Shown in pieces: positions 50,323 to 63,200 of a stretch of 64,000 bases of DNA (position 1 is the stretch's first letter; every line of letters starts with the position of its first letter). Under the pieces are notes generated by a model that saw only the letters and a program-made list of their open reading frames with translations, was not told where the DNA came from and ran no database searches. Source of the DNA: Pempheris klunzingeri (taxonomy: Eukaryota > Chordata > Actinopteri > Acropomatiformes > Pempheridae); the NCBI RefSeq assembly GCF_042242105.1, contig NC_092019.1, positions 14,572,328-14,636,327 on the forward strand, read 5' to 3'. Made by a program: the position numbers and the translations under genes.

Positions 50323-53279
50323 CGGTAACCTGTCTCTGCATGGCAGCACATCAGGTTATGCTGCTCTGAGGAACCAGAGAAACAAAGCCAGACAGCCACT
50401 GCTGATAAAGACAGAGGACGTCTGGGCCTTGACACCACAGTTTAATACACAGATTTTTTTTTTTTTTTTTTTTCCATCCAGCATATTTATGGACCTGTGA
50501 TTATGTTTTGTTCCTTTTTATCTACACAATGTTTTTATGACGACAGTTGAATTATTTAAAGTATTATTTTATCTCACTTGCTTAGAGAGCCAAAGTCCAG
50601 CCCCATTTGCAGCTTAGCCACTGTTCCACTCACCTGAGTCAGATAGATGGATAGACGTATGTAGTTTACTGCTCATTTTCTAAGCCAAATGGGTATCGAG
50701 TTGTTCTCTCTGTTGTGGGGAACCGAGCTGGCTGGACCCACAATGCAGACTGACACAGGCTAGGGTTGGAGAATGGAAAGTTTATTGAACAGAGCACAAG
50801 GAGAAAGCCGGGAGGTGCAGGCTGGTGGAGTGAGGGACTGAACCGGTGGTGGAGACCAGGAGGGAGCAGGCTGGAGACGGGGGAGACAGGGCCAGGGAGG
50901 AGATCAGGAGGGAGCAGGCTGGAGACCTGGGGAAACAATCAGACAGGGCCGGGACGAGGGAAGGAAGCAAAAAGGCAAACGCTAGGTAATAGTGCTACAA
51001 GGAGCCGTATGTAACCACGAGGGAAACGGAGATTCTGGCAGTAAGGGAGAGAGTGAACTGGGCTTAAAAAGACTGGGGAGGAGTAGAGGCTAGATTGCTG
51101 ATGAGGACCAGGTGAGTGATTACTGCAGGTGTGTGGAAATCAGCAACAGGTTTATCTATAGCTGAGACTAATGGTGAGCTACAGGCAAAGACTGTAGGAG
51201 GAGGGTCTTGGTATATGGAAATCCAAATGCCTACATGTTGATGTAAATACATGGATTTTTTTTAAAAAAAAGCATAATGATAAAATATTAAACTCTGTGA
51301 CAACAGAGGGCAAGATCACAAGTGTTATTGGACAATAGAATAGGTTTCAAGTATCAGGGTTTGAATAATAATAAAGGAAATGAAGATTATGTGGAGATGA
51401 TGCACAAGAAATGTAAGAAATGTCTACTGTGGTGCTGCCACTGTTACCAACATATACCACATCAGCTTTGTGCGTCAGTCCCCCGGCTTGTGAAAGGAGC
51501 TTCGCTACTACTCGATTATTGGTGGCAAAGCAGAGAGAACTGAGCTGCTGCTGAAATAGCCAATTTAATGACAAAGTGGAATGTATGTATTAAGTTTCTA
51601 TTCTGTTCTGTCACATCTACTCAAACTTTTGACAGATTGTTTTTATTTCCTGTCTACAGACCCCCCAGTTCATGTTATTTGTGAACTACCCTGCTGTTAT
51701 TTTATTTTTTATTCATTTTTTTAATGAATGCATTTGTTACATACAGTTTGACTTATGGGTTATAACAGCCAGTTCAAGTGTTAAATGTGTATTCCTTTAG
51801 TGTTTTTTGTCATTTGAAGGCTATCACACATATTCACCACTAGAGGGCTGTTTGATTGCTAGGAAAGCAGAAAATATGGATTTGAGTGGAAATTAAACTA
51901 TTTGAATTTTTTTTCTTCCACAACCATGGAATATTCTTTAGTAATTCCTTATAATGGAATAAATGAAATGTTTTCAGTTGTCAAATCCTGTATAGTGATG
52001 TAAAGTGTGACATGCCACATGTTGGGGTGATGCACTGTATTGTAGAGTGTGCTCTGGTCAGGACTGATCCAAAAGTCTAGAGCAATTTTTCATTCTCTGT
52101 CAATCCCTGTGTGTAAATAATAATGTTTTATCATTTTTTTCTTACGGTTTGCTATTTCTAAAAGGAATAAATACCTGTAAGCAACTCCAAAACAGTGACA
52201 TGTATCAGAGTTCACAAAATAAGACCTTTAATCCATGTTGTAATACACAGCGACACAAGTTGCCTCTAACTACGACTTGCTTTACCCTTCTATTTATTAT
52301 TTTATTCAAGAAGGGGGACATTTATGAGAAACGTTAAATGCTGGAGGATGTAGAAGCATAGAAAACAGCTATTCAGCCTTATGAAACTGAGCCCCATGAT
52401 CATACACCTGCAGTATATTTCTCATGTAAGGTCGGCTTGGACAGGAAGCCACAAGGTTGAATCGCATCCTTTCAGACCAGTGAACATCTTCTTAAAACAT
52501 AAAGATTAGATCATTATGTTTTGTCCTATTTCTGTCATTTCGTGTGGTTTTATGTCAGATGCTGATTTCACACATTTGGCAGCTGTTTTCGCTCAGTTTG
52601 ACAGTAGGGGCTGCTATTGACCACACAGTGGCGCAATTTGAGCAGTTTGAGACAGACTATTATGTCATCATGTGATTACACTCAGTCCAGGCTGCTTTCA
52701 TCAGGATGAACTCTATCACTATTCTGAGCACCTTCTTTTGCTCGCAGGCATGCATGTCTTTACCACTTGCCCCTGTCTTTGAATTGTAAATCCGAGAGCT
52801 TGATACCACTATATCATCTGAATTATCAGCAAGTGTAGGAGGTTACATAATGTCCAATGGATGTCCAGCCATTAGGGTACTACTGGTTGTGTAACACAAC
52901 AGTGTACAGAGCACGAGACCATTTAGGTTCAGAGGGCAGATTTGAAAGGATAAGCATCTTTTTTATTTTATTTGTTTTGCCAAGACAGAATTTCTCATTA
53001 TGATCAAATGTACAATCTGTAGAGTCAATCTTCTCTGAAACCCCCCCCCATCAAGACATCCTGTACTATGCTGCCAAAACCAATCAGATTTATTACTGCT
53101 ACTATAGTATGTGACAAATTGGCCTCGTGGTGAATTTCCTTCCTATATGGCTGATGATCTCATACAGTGACTTCACACTGGGTTGTTTATTAATGAAGCT
53201 GTGATGATCCTCCATGTAAAAAAAAAAAAAAACATCCACATACCTCACTAACATCTTCCATCAACGCCTCTCACAGCAC
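50323..53279. other. zdhhc11 3' UTR and intergenic sequence
   Basis: The 3' UTR includes a 17-18-T run at about 50456-50474. The first canonical AATAAA on the plus strand was seen only at 51370-51375, with ATTAAA near 51286, so the 3' end is uncertain. A GGAG-rich repeat block is annotated separately at 50700-51200. AATAAA words near 51957 and 52164 are further candidates. No other gene was recognised. Confidence 0.55.
50700..51200. repeat. Probable interspersed repeat with internal GGAGCAGGCTGGAGAC minisatellite
   Basis: About 50800-50935 repeats GCAGGCTGGTGGAG / GGGAGCAGGCTGGAGAC three to four times with a purine-rich spacer. It lies within a block starting ACCCACAATGCAGACTGACA and AGTTTATTGAACA, features I associate with dispersed teleost repeats. 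Family not named; edges are approximate. Confidence 0.45.
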
Positions 53280-53560
53280 TAGAGGATGCTCCGAGCTCAG
53301 ACTGCTTGTTTATCAGCGCTCCAGTGAGCACTGAGGCACCATCACAGCCCACAACAACGAGGCAAGAAGAAAACAGCTCGTCGCTCGACGGCGGCAGCCA
53401 ATCAGCGGACTGGTTTCTCTTCAGCATCTCGGAGGGGCTCAGAGATCAGGCGGACTTGAGCTCAGGCAGCGGAGAGGAAAAGGCAGGAAGACTCCGCGAC
53501 GTTCAATTATGGTTTTGTGAACTTGACAAAAAGGTGGAGGATTATTACGTCACCAGGTGA
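53280..53560 (+). promoter_or_regulatory. tppp: Candidate tppp promoter and untranslated first exon
   Basis: A GC-richer island in AT-rich surroundings, with a CCAAT box (AGCCAATCAGCGG, from 53397) and a possible donor CCAG/GTGATT ending at 53558. It is the best-looking promoter between zdhhc11 and the first recognised tppp coding exon, which has a strong acceptor and therefore needs an upstream exon. The 84-codon open frame across it matches no family known to me. Assignment is inference. Confidence 0.35.
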
Positions 53561-55369
53561 TTAAAACCGAATTATTACTTTATTAGTAGAGGCGAATTAA
53601 AGCTTGTTTTGGCTCGTGGTAGACTTGCATGTCTTCCCAATATGATAAATTCGATGCCAGCTGTGTGCCAGCCTACACAAATTCAGCTGATTCCTTTAGG
53701 CGCCTTTCGGTTTTGTTTTCATGTTTGTGCATGCATCTTTTTTCCACTGGAATTCCAGCACAAGATGCCACTTGTGCTGTAAGGATGTGTGGCTGCATGC
53801 TTTGCAGATACTTCTGTAGAATTTGAAAAAAAAAAAATTTTTTTTTGCAATAATGCCATGTTCTGCATAGGCGCACATGCATTGGTTATGACAATAACAA
53901 ACAGATCACTTGGACTGTGAATCTGGTATTTGCAAGTGTATGTAACATGTTTCACTCTGACACTGGTTCAGCCAGCAGCTGCAGCCATGTCCAGTAACAT
54001 AAACACGGGCTTTTTCTCCTCTGTTTATCTTTTGAACGTGGGCTCGATCAGAGCCAGAGTGAAGGGTTCTCCAATAAGCATCTTTATTGGTTAGAAAGAA
54101 TGATTGACAAGGCATTTGGCCTGTGGCTGCAGCCTCCATTCCAAGCTGTTAGGTTACATGTAGGTAGTTATATAATTATGCATGAAAGAAAAGATTTATG
54201 CCCTCTTTTATTAGCTTCCTGGCTTTCTGTGAATTGAGAAATACAGATTAAAAGGAGGCAATTTAAATGAATATGACGTAACCACATTACCACGTCGTAT
54301 TAATGGCTTGGTGGCAAATTAATAATGTGCAGAATTGAATTAGATCCAGTTTGGACAAGAAAAGAGGTTATTAGTGGATTATTTTATTCAAAAACAGCGC
54401 ACTTAAGGGAGATAATATATATTGTTTCTCCTCAGTGAATGGTTTTGAAGCCACATTCTCCCCACAGGTTGAATTAGGTATGCATGAGAAGAAGACACAG
54501 TCACTGAATCTGTCCCAGATTTTTACTGTTCCAGGTTTCATAGGTCCAAGAGCCTTTGGGTTCTGTCACAAACAATTAACCTCAGAGTGTAAATTACCCT
54601 ATTTTGTTTGTGATGACTCAAATTCAGGTCATGGCAGCATTGTTTTTACTACACAAAGCCAAAGGGAGAATTATTTATTTGCGTTGATCTCAGCACCAGG
54701 GAATAGTTGTGTGTTTCGCTACGTTCCATTTGTTAGCGTTTGTGGCTGCTGGATAGGAAACTGTTGTAACAGAGACATTAAGGGGTATTTTCATGGCAAG
54801 ACTTTTAAAATGAGTTATCTTAGTTACTTGTGGGAGACATTACACAACACAATCTGGCTTCTAAAAGTCTTAAACCAGACTCCACTCAGCGCTAATGTGC
54901 TGCTGGCTCAACAGGCCTCTCTCCATCTGAGCCATGTCAGGGACACTTCTGCCTTATGTATTCCTCACAAATGTGGGGTGGAATAAGGACCCCTGGGATT
55001 TCTTTGCACCGCCTTATACCTCTATTTGGCTCGCTGCTGCTGCCAACAATAACCTCTGTAGCGTGTTTCTTCTGCACAATGCTTGCCAATATCTTTGACT
55101 CACAGAGCAGTTAAAGGGTTTAGGGAGGCGAGGACTGACAGAGACAGCGTGGTGGTGACCTCAGACCGGGGCTGCAGCATGCTGATGTCATGCCCTCACT
55201 CCTCGTGTCTTTGGGGGGAGAGTGAGGGTGAGGGACTGTGGCCAAAGTGGGCCTCCATGTTTTAGTTATCATCAACAAATTCTGTGAAAAGACCCATGGT
55301 TTGCGCTATAAAATACCGACAGACCAATAAAAACCTGTCACTATTTCCTCGAGGCTGAGATGAGGTCAT

Positions 55370-55573
55370 CAAATTTCTTTTTTTTCTAACCAACAGTCCA
55401 AAATGTAAAATTATAAAATGTATTATATAATAAATCTCAAATTTCAGAAACTTGTACCATCAGATGTCATTTTGCTTGAAAAATGACAAATAGTGAATCA
55501 GTGATTCAAATAGTTGCAGGTTAATTTTCTGTCCATCAACTCATCGACTCATCGACTGGTCGTTGCAGCTCTA
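55370..55573. repeat. Degenerate teleost interspersed repeat, copy 3
   Basis: Contains CTAACCAACAGTCCAAAATG, then TCAGAAACTTGTACCATCAG, TTAATTTTCTGTCCATCAAC and the family end CGTTGCAGCTCTAC. It is the 3' half of the same family as the copies near 14.5 and 24.7 kb. Confidence 0.7.
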
Positions 55574-57079
55574 CGGCTGAATGACGCGTTTAGATTCATT
55601 TAGACTCAGTCCTGACATTTAGTTTTTAGGGTAACAATAGCAGTTCATGGCACAGTGGTCACTAGTATATGTAGCAGAAAACTGAGAGACATAGTAAACT
55701 ATGGATGGAGACCAGTCATCAGTGTGGTGTGGTAGTGATTGTTTTTGTGTTTTACGTTTGATTGACCGACACTGTCGGAGCACACCAGAGCAGCAGCCTG
55801 GAAAGGACACTGATCTAGATAGAAAGCAGATGGGATCTCTGCATGCCCACTCGACAACTCAAGTGGCATGATGGAGGAGTAGGCTACTGTTAAACTCTCT
55901 CCTCTCCCTCTCTCTCTCTAACACACACTCACCATACACGTCATATGACTGTGACTACATCATCATCATTTTGTGAGTTAAACACCATCTGCCACACTAA
56001 AAAGTTAAACACATTCTTTTTTATTGTTTTTGGTGTTTCAGCGTGTGCGTCGTCTACTGGCCGATCTCCTCCTCCGAGAATGAATAGAATGTTCCAGCCG
56101 TGGCGGCGTATTGTTGCTATGAATAGATGCAGTTCAAAATGGGTCAATTTATAGTTAAAGCACTCATCTGTGCTGTGTATTGCCAGAAGGCGAGTGTATG
56201 TAAGCACGCTGTCATCCAGTCACAGATTTGTCTCTGGAGATCTGCCCTTAACCAAATGGCCTCTCATTTGTATGTGGTAAAGTGGGGCATAATAAAGGCA
56301 CAGCTCAAAACTGCTGTAAAATGATGGCTGAATTTGTCTTATCTGTTAAAATATCATAGTAGCGTAATGATCTCTACTCCATATTGTGACAGGAATATAT
56401 TTATCTGATAGGTCCAGCGCAGAGCATGAACCTGATGAGCTGCACAGAGGGTTTAGAGATCATTTTTTAACCCTTGTCTCTAGTTGTCGATTTACAGTCT
56501 TTAATGATACAGTCAAACAGACTATATTTCCATTCATCTCAGCATGTGTCCTACTTCAGGCTGCTGAGCTGCTGTGTTAATGACTTCTCTCTCATGTATT
56601 GAACATAATGTGGTTTGAGGAGGCTTGTTGTACTGAGGACTTGGGCACTTGAAACTACCGACTACATTCTGAGGAGGAGGAGAGTGAAAAGATTCCTTTG
56701 TTTCACATTGATTTTGCTGCTGTCGCTGAGGCACAAAGGAACACACAGCAAGTAGATAATCTATTGGGCAGGATTCGGAAAGAGGAGTTAATAATGATAG
56801 AACCTCAGCGTGGGCATTACAGGAAGCTGCTTCATAAAACTGAACTAGAGAGCATCAATACCTTCATCAAATGAAAACACAAAGTAGAGTTTACTTTGTG
56901 GTTCAATGTAATGTAGGTTATTAGCTGTAATAAAACATTTTCTTTTCTTCGCAGTATAATTCTATTGATTATGAATTAGTAAACCCCCACTTAAACCTAT
57001 AATAGTAACTGAACTACTTGATTAAATAACAGCAAAATATATGATGATCCAAAGAGAATGTGATGTGATTATAGTTGAA

Positions 57080-57250
57080 ATTGTTGAGAAACTGATCAGT
57101 CCATCGACAGAAAATTAATTACCAACAATTTAGATAATCAATAAAGCGTCAATAAGTCTTTTACCAAGAAAAAAGGCTTCTGGTTCTCTGGTTCCAGCCC
57201 CTCAAATGTGACAACTTTCTGCTTCCCTATTTAATATCATCTTAAATTGA
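57080..57250. repeat. Degenerate teleost interspersed repeat, copy 4 (inverted)
   Basis: Reads in the opposite orientation to copy 3: GTCCATCGACAGAAAATTAA, then GGTTCCAGCCCCTCAAATGTG. This is the complement-type order of the same family. It is truncated at both ends. Confidence 0.55.
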
Positions 57251-59225
57251 ATATCTTCTAAATGAAATATCCAGACTGTTGGATGTAAAAAACATGTCAG
57301 TTGAAGAAATCACCATGTGGACATTTTCCAACTCTTACTTACATGTTATAGATAAAGCGATGATAAAGCGTGATAAAGCGGTTAATGCCCCGGATGTGAT
57401 TGTAATAACACATTGATGACTAATTTTCCAATGAAGGCAATATAAAGACACTGATCCCACAATTTGATTTAATTTCCCAATTCCATCTACTTGGATTACA
57501 TTTGTTTCTTAAAGATGAAATCATATCAGATAAATACTACTGCAGCACTGGTATTTAAAGCACTTTTCAGAAAATGTGCTTTGAACTCTAATTTCTGTCT
57601 GTTGTTTTCTCTTGACTATAAAAATGCTTAAAGGGTAAATATTTTCCTGTGATATAAAATTGTGGACCAAAATAGGCAACCAATGAAAATAAAACTGAAC
57701 CATTTATAACCACGGCATACTCATAACATTTCGAGCAAAAGTACACGTATTCTCTGAGAAAAGGCTCCGATACAAAGAATGATCATGAAAATCATAATCT
57801 ACAGCAACTAGATTTTGCTTCTCCATTAACATCTGAACTTCTTGATGATGACATGTAAGCTGAATATATTTTACATGTGCATGTGTTCAGTGGTGATATG
57901 TATAGTTGATGAATAAAATATTGAGGCTACAGCAACTTTATCTGGATTGTCTTGGCCTGAGTCCTCGATGACATATGACTACAAAACCCTTGCCATCAAT
58001 AGTGGTACTCTGCGATGTCACCATGTGTGAAGAAATGGGTATGGGTAAGACAGAGAAGCCACTAGCATCGGACAATGGGCTCCCAGTGTGTGCTGCTCTG
58101 AATGCCATGATTCATGGACATTAATAATCTCTTCTTTTTCTCCCTAAGAATTGACATCCTGATTATAATGGTTTTATGCAGCGTCCATCTCGGAACCTTT
58201 GCACCCATTTAAGAGTCAGCTGTACTCAGCTAGGTCACATTTGTGATTGTTGGCCGAAAGGTCGTGGAAACAAAACCCTTCGCTTTACATGGTGCCACTG
58301 GGGGTGAGTTAAAGCGAACTGGTAGACTCGTGGGACTTGCTTGAAACCTTGTTAGCTGGAGCAGGCGGTTTAGTCAGTGGGACACGGCATCTCTTACTGG
58401 TTTACATCTGCTTAAACTATAGAAAGTGCAACTACTGGCAAACTGTTTTAGAGACTGGGGTGTACTTTGCCATGGCAGCGTATGCCCTTTAAGGATGCTG
58501 AGCTAAGTATGGGAACAGCTGAAAGGTGAGCAGAGCATCATCACTTGCTACAAATGTTCAGGATTACATATGTTGATAGAAATAGCAGAGGGAGCTTGAG
58601 CTATGGCAGTAATTTAAATTTCCTCTATCTTATTTAATGACCAATGTAAGCACTTCAGATGTAGTTCAAGTGTGAGGCTGAGTGGAGAAGGAGAAATGCT
58701 GCTGCTCCGTATATAGCGATGCAAATCAGGATGATGATGTGTTTAGAGAGGAATCCCTGAACTCAGACTGAATGAAGTCATCTTAAGCAAGAGAGAGAAG
58801 CTCAGCGGGCAAATCCAACCTTAAAGATGTGTCACAACAAACAATAACTAACATACAGACGTTATCTGGAAGATATTTGGTGTTTATGATGATGAAGAGG
58901 ATTTTGATGTGGAGCCTGTGGAAATTGTGGTTGTTATTCACTCCCTTTTGAAGGTTTTGCTTAAATGTAGCTCCAACTGTGTGTGTGTGTGTGTGTGTGT
59001 GTCGAACTGGATTAGACAATATGTCATAAATAATTGCACATGATTAAAAAGTGATGAGAACAAGAGTGGAATACTTTTTGTAGTGATGCCACCTTCATCG
59101 CTTTAATTGTATCAGTTTCCCTATTGTGTGTTTTTACTGTATTCTTTTCTTCGTCCCTCTGGAACTAGCACATATATGGACACATCCCCTCACAGTCTTC
59201 ATCTCCATTCTCATCTTTTCTGCAG

Positions 59226-60252
59226 CACAAAGAGAAAACAAAAGTCAGCTAATCCGAGCTCTGCACAGAAGGAACCAAATACCAGCACGAGCATGGCAGA
59301 CCAGAAGTAAGTTTTGGAAGTCGTCTACAGTACATGAGCTTTCACTTCACATTTTGTGTGTTAGTTCAAATATCCATCTGCTCTCTTGGTTCTTGATTTG
59401 TGTGCCTTTGAATTCCATAGAGATCTATTTATAACCTTCACCTCTGTGCCAGAACATGTAAGACATCTGCCCATTCACAGGCAGCGTGAGCACAGAAACT
59501 CACCTCTGGAGAATCTAATGTTGCCTTTAGCACAGAAGTGCCTTACAAAAAGGGACAGCCAAAAAAAAATAAAATCAGCAAGCTGAGTCTTGACCTTAGG
59601 GCATGACGCATCGTTAAATTTCTGCAGAGGAGTTTGTCCGTTGCGAGTCATGCAGAACAGAGTTTCGATCAGATGTATTTCTGCGGAAGATCCTGTTCCT
59701 CCTCCTCACTGTAGAGGCTGTGATTACATTTATCTTGGATCAGTTGAATTTGATCAGCTCCATTAGCTTTTCCTATTCCTATTCAGTTGTATAGTTTCTA
59801 AGAGCGCCCTCAGTGCATGCAGTACATTTTCCATTATATTCTCCACTGAAAACTGCCGTGTATACCTCTTGCTTCACATGGATGATCACATGAAGTTGTA
59901 TTTTTTTCCCTCTCAGAGACAGCATTGATGACTTTAAAGTCCAGACAGCCAAGCATCCTAACATCAGCTCGGTCCCTTTGCGGCCGCACAGTGAGCATTC
60001 TAAAGACCGGACATCCAAAAGGCTTTCAACTGAGTCTAACGGGACCAGTGAAGGAGGCGTGGGCTCGTCCACACCAGTGGAGGTGACCGCTTTGGAAGAG
60101 TCGTTTCGGCGCTTTGCCATCCACGGTGACACTCGCGCTACCGGCAAGGAGATGCATGGCAAGAACTGGTCCAAGCTCTGCAAGGACTGTGGCGTGATCG
60201 ACGGCAAGAACATCACCCTCACTGATGTGGACATTGTCTTCAGCAAAGTCAA
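59226..60252 (+). CDS. tppp: Tubulin polymerization-promoting protein, N-terminal part (gene continues past window)
   Basis: Two exons are recognised. The first, 59226-59306, follows a TTTTCTGCAG acceptor; its ATG at 59293-59295 has A at -3 and G at +4. The second is 59917-60252. Together they encode 116 residues plus two bases of codon 117. The N-terminus (about 1-60) is basic, Ser-rich and disordered-looking. The p25-alpha domain starts at about 62 with [14 protein letters not shown] and includes [14 protein letters not shown] and DVDIVFSKV, diagnostic of TPPP. The domain's second half is not in the window; intron sequence follows to the right edge. TPPP binds and bundles microtubules, notably in oligodendrocytes. 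The first exon is open in frame upstream of the ATG, so an N-terminal extension cannot be fully excluded. The paralogue tppp3 is less likely given the long N-terminal extension and the synteny. Confidence 0.9.
59307..59916 (+). other. tppp: tppp intron between first two coding exons
   Basis: A 610-bp intron with donor GTAAGT and acceptor CCCTCTCAG. No feature was seen. Confidence 0.8.
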
Positions 60253-63200
60253 GTAAGAAAGGCACCAAATCTGTTGCACATTATTTGGGCTTTTACCTCT
60301 TTTAGCAGTCGGTTTTAGTTGCGCTAAATTAATCTGCCAACATCTGAGCCAGCGTAGATCTTTTAGACAGCGTAGACATGCCACTATAGGATTGTGTTCT
60401 TTTACTACATAGTGTGACTTTACTATTGCAGCAGCAGAGATGACTACAGGCTTAGTCATCCAGATCAGCATGCCTAAGAGACTACTAAAATGGTGCAAGC
60501 ACGGAGGCATTGTAGTTGTAAGTACACAGAGATGGGGATGAAAACTGTCCGTGGACTGCACAGTAAGGCTATTTCTATTCTGTTCCATTAGTGTTCAGGG
60601 AATTTAATCAGTGGCATCTTCTTTAGCACACAGTCAAGTACACCAGGCATCAACCTTATTGTACACTGACTGACCAGACAGAGAAGGCAATGAACTGACT
60701 GGAATCAATTAATTAACTCACAAAATAATGATGATGTTGTCAGTTTGGAATTAATTTAACTGTTTCTTAATGTTTCATTATTGTCTGCACCAATAAAACT
60801 TTTCACCAAGGAAACAATAATGTTTGTCAAACTGAAATGAGCATAAAAACGATAGAAACAACTCAAAGTACCAATTGTTCTTGAATTCCATGTTGATGGC
60901 CAGTGTTTTGGAAGATGCCTTTGTTTCTTACATTAAGTTGGCTCAGCTTGAGGTGTCCACAAGAAACAGTAGCCAGAACAAGAGGCCAAGATGGCTCATC
61001 CTGAGTCTCTCCAGGCTGGTCTGATTCATCCTTTACTGCTTGATTTAAGTGAAGTACAGTCTAATAATAAGCTGTGACCTCAATATTATTTCACCAAAGA
61101 AGAAACCCTATCTGCACAGCTCTGCTAATGTTTACTAAGTGCACTAAGTGTTTGCGAACTATTTGGGCTGGTAAGACATTGACAGATGAGTGCAGATATC
61201 TTCCCCACCACATCAGGTGTTGATATTGTAATAATACTGGTCACACACAATAAGGTATATATAGTTGGATCCTAAGTAGCACAGAATTAAGCTGATGGAA
61301 GAAAGGACAGGGCTTCTACAATGTGGGCTTGTAAGGTTTTTGTGCATGGTTGTTTTGGAGATCTTCATTCATACACAAAGCAGCTTTGATATTTTTTTTA
61401 TCCTGGCTGAATGTTTTGAATAGAGATTGTTCTGCTAGACAGCACCAGAATAGAAGAGTATGGCTCGGAGCCACTCATCATCAAGTCCTGCTGCAAGAGT
61501 GGAGAGGCCATGAGAAATGTCTGTTTGGGAATCTCATATTGATTTAGTGGATTTTCCATCTTCTGCCTGTCGGCCAACCATAGTTCAATCTCAGTCACTT
61601 TGTGTACAGATGTATATACAGGAGATTCCAAATGGTTTTTGGTGTTATTTTTCTCATTGAAACAGTTTATTCCTGTCTTTATAACAAAGGGGTGTTCAGA
61701 AAAGATAAAATATTTCACTTCCTAAAGTACTGAAGTCCTAAATATTTCCACAAAATTAGGTCTCACTGCTACTATTACAAACCTACAGCACAGTACAAAC
61801 TAAAATGGCTATGTTTTTAATTGTCTTGTCTATAAAGTAGAAAGATGCACACACAGTATTTGCAATGAAATGTTCTACTCTGAAACTGATTTGTAAATGC
61901 ACCTGTTACTTTCCTAAAAACTCCCAAAAAACTCATGTTACAGGAGATACACAGGAAGACTGACAACTATAGCCTGTCAAAGACCATGCATGTGGCTTCA
62001 GGCACTATAGACTTTGACCAGGTTTATTATGTATGTTTATAATATGAAGCTTTATCTTACATAGTTCATAGCATTTCTACACCCCCAACGGGTGCAAAAC
62101 ATCTTAAGACTCATAAAAACAATCCCAACAGTCTCATCTGCAGAATGGAGTGCAGGCCAAAGCATAAAAACAGGTTTGCAGTCTTTACGTTCTTATGACT
62201 GGCATATTTTTTGCACTTATTACTAGAGCTAAAAGATAATAAGCAATGCAATCAAGAAAGTGCTCCTAAAGATCACACAAGCTTCATAGCTCTTAAAGAA
62301 ATATCAAACATCCTTCATTATTTTATCACTTCTTACAGTAAAGTAAAAGATGTATCCTTGTTTTTCTGGACTTTGAGTCACCTACATCAACACTCTCAGT
62401 TGGCATGGCAATAGGTGTTCATGTTTACTGCTGTGAAACTTTTTCTTGGCAAGACTAGAGAGGGAACTTAGAGTGGGATTCAGGCTTGTTTACATCACGC
62501 TCCATTGGTGAGCAATATTTAGAAATCTGCCAAAAACGGTGTATGGTGTGACCACTTTAAAGATTAAAGGGAAAAAAAGCATGTTCCCTTTTATACATGC
62601 TTTTCATGGTGAATGTTGTATACATGAGGTCCTCAGATGTGTGTCTGGCATGGGAATTTGGAAGCTCTGTCTTTTGAGCCGCACAGGTTCTAATCAGGGA
62701 GGATGTTTCTGTAGAATCCGAACAAAGCGGGTGGTGCACACACTTCAGAGACAGCCACAGGATAAAAAGAGGTACAGACTGGGGGAGGGGGTCGTTTTCA
62801 TGTAGTTTCTGACTCCAGGCATGACTGAGCTGGGGAGGGCTGCCATGCTGGAGATGCAGATCTCCACTTTCCCTTTAATCAGTGTCAAAGCTCTTTGCTT
62901 GCACACGAAAAATTAAACATCTTAATGAGCACTGGCTAATCACTGCATGGCTGACTGAGTCCTTATTTATTGTGGGTATGGAGGTCTACTACACCACATT
63001 GAGTCTCTGCTGTGCTGTCTGCCTGCTTGGAGCCAGAACACCACGGCATAAACTATGGAGGAGGTAGAAATCTGGCATGGCCTAATTAATTACTGGCACC
63101 GTCTTATGGTAGCTTTATTTTCCAGGCTTTGTTTGTATTTCCTCATCACGTGGCATTTATGCATGGAACAGATTCAGCCAACTATTGTGTCAGATCCATA

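Larger units (their letters stand above)
53561..59225. other. Region between candidate tppp first exon and first coding exon
   Basis: No recognised protein. The longest frame (54435-54986, 183 codons, GTG at its 5' end) resembles no known family and has no splice or promoter support. Two degenerate interspersed repeats lie at 55370-55573 and 57080-57250, and a short (TG)n at 58979-59001. The stretch at about 58080-58270 is non-repetitive and could be conserved non-coding DNA. Confidence 0.5.

Noticed and set aside
54435-54440. ATG start for the 183-codon frame
   Set aside because: The first codon is GTG; no eukaryotic start evidence at that position.
59779-60588. 269-codon open frame on the minus strand over tppp
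   Set aside because: It is antisense to the tppp coding exon 59917-60252, shows no family resemblance and spans the exon-intron boundaries; explained by the codon composition of tppp.
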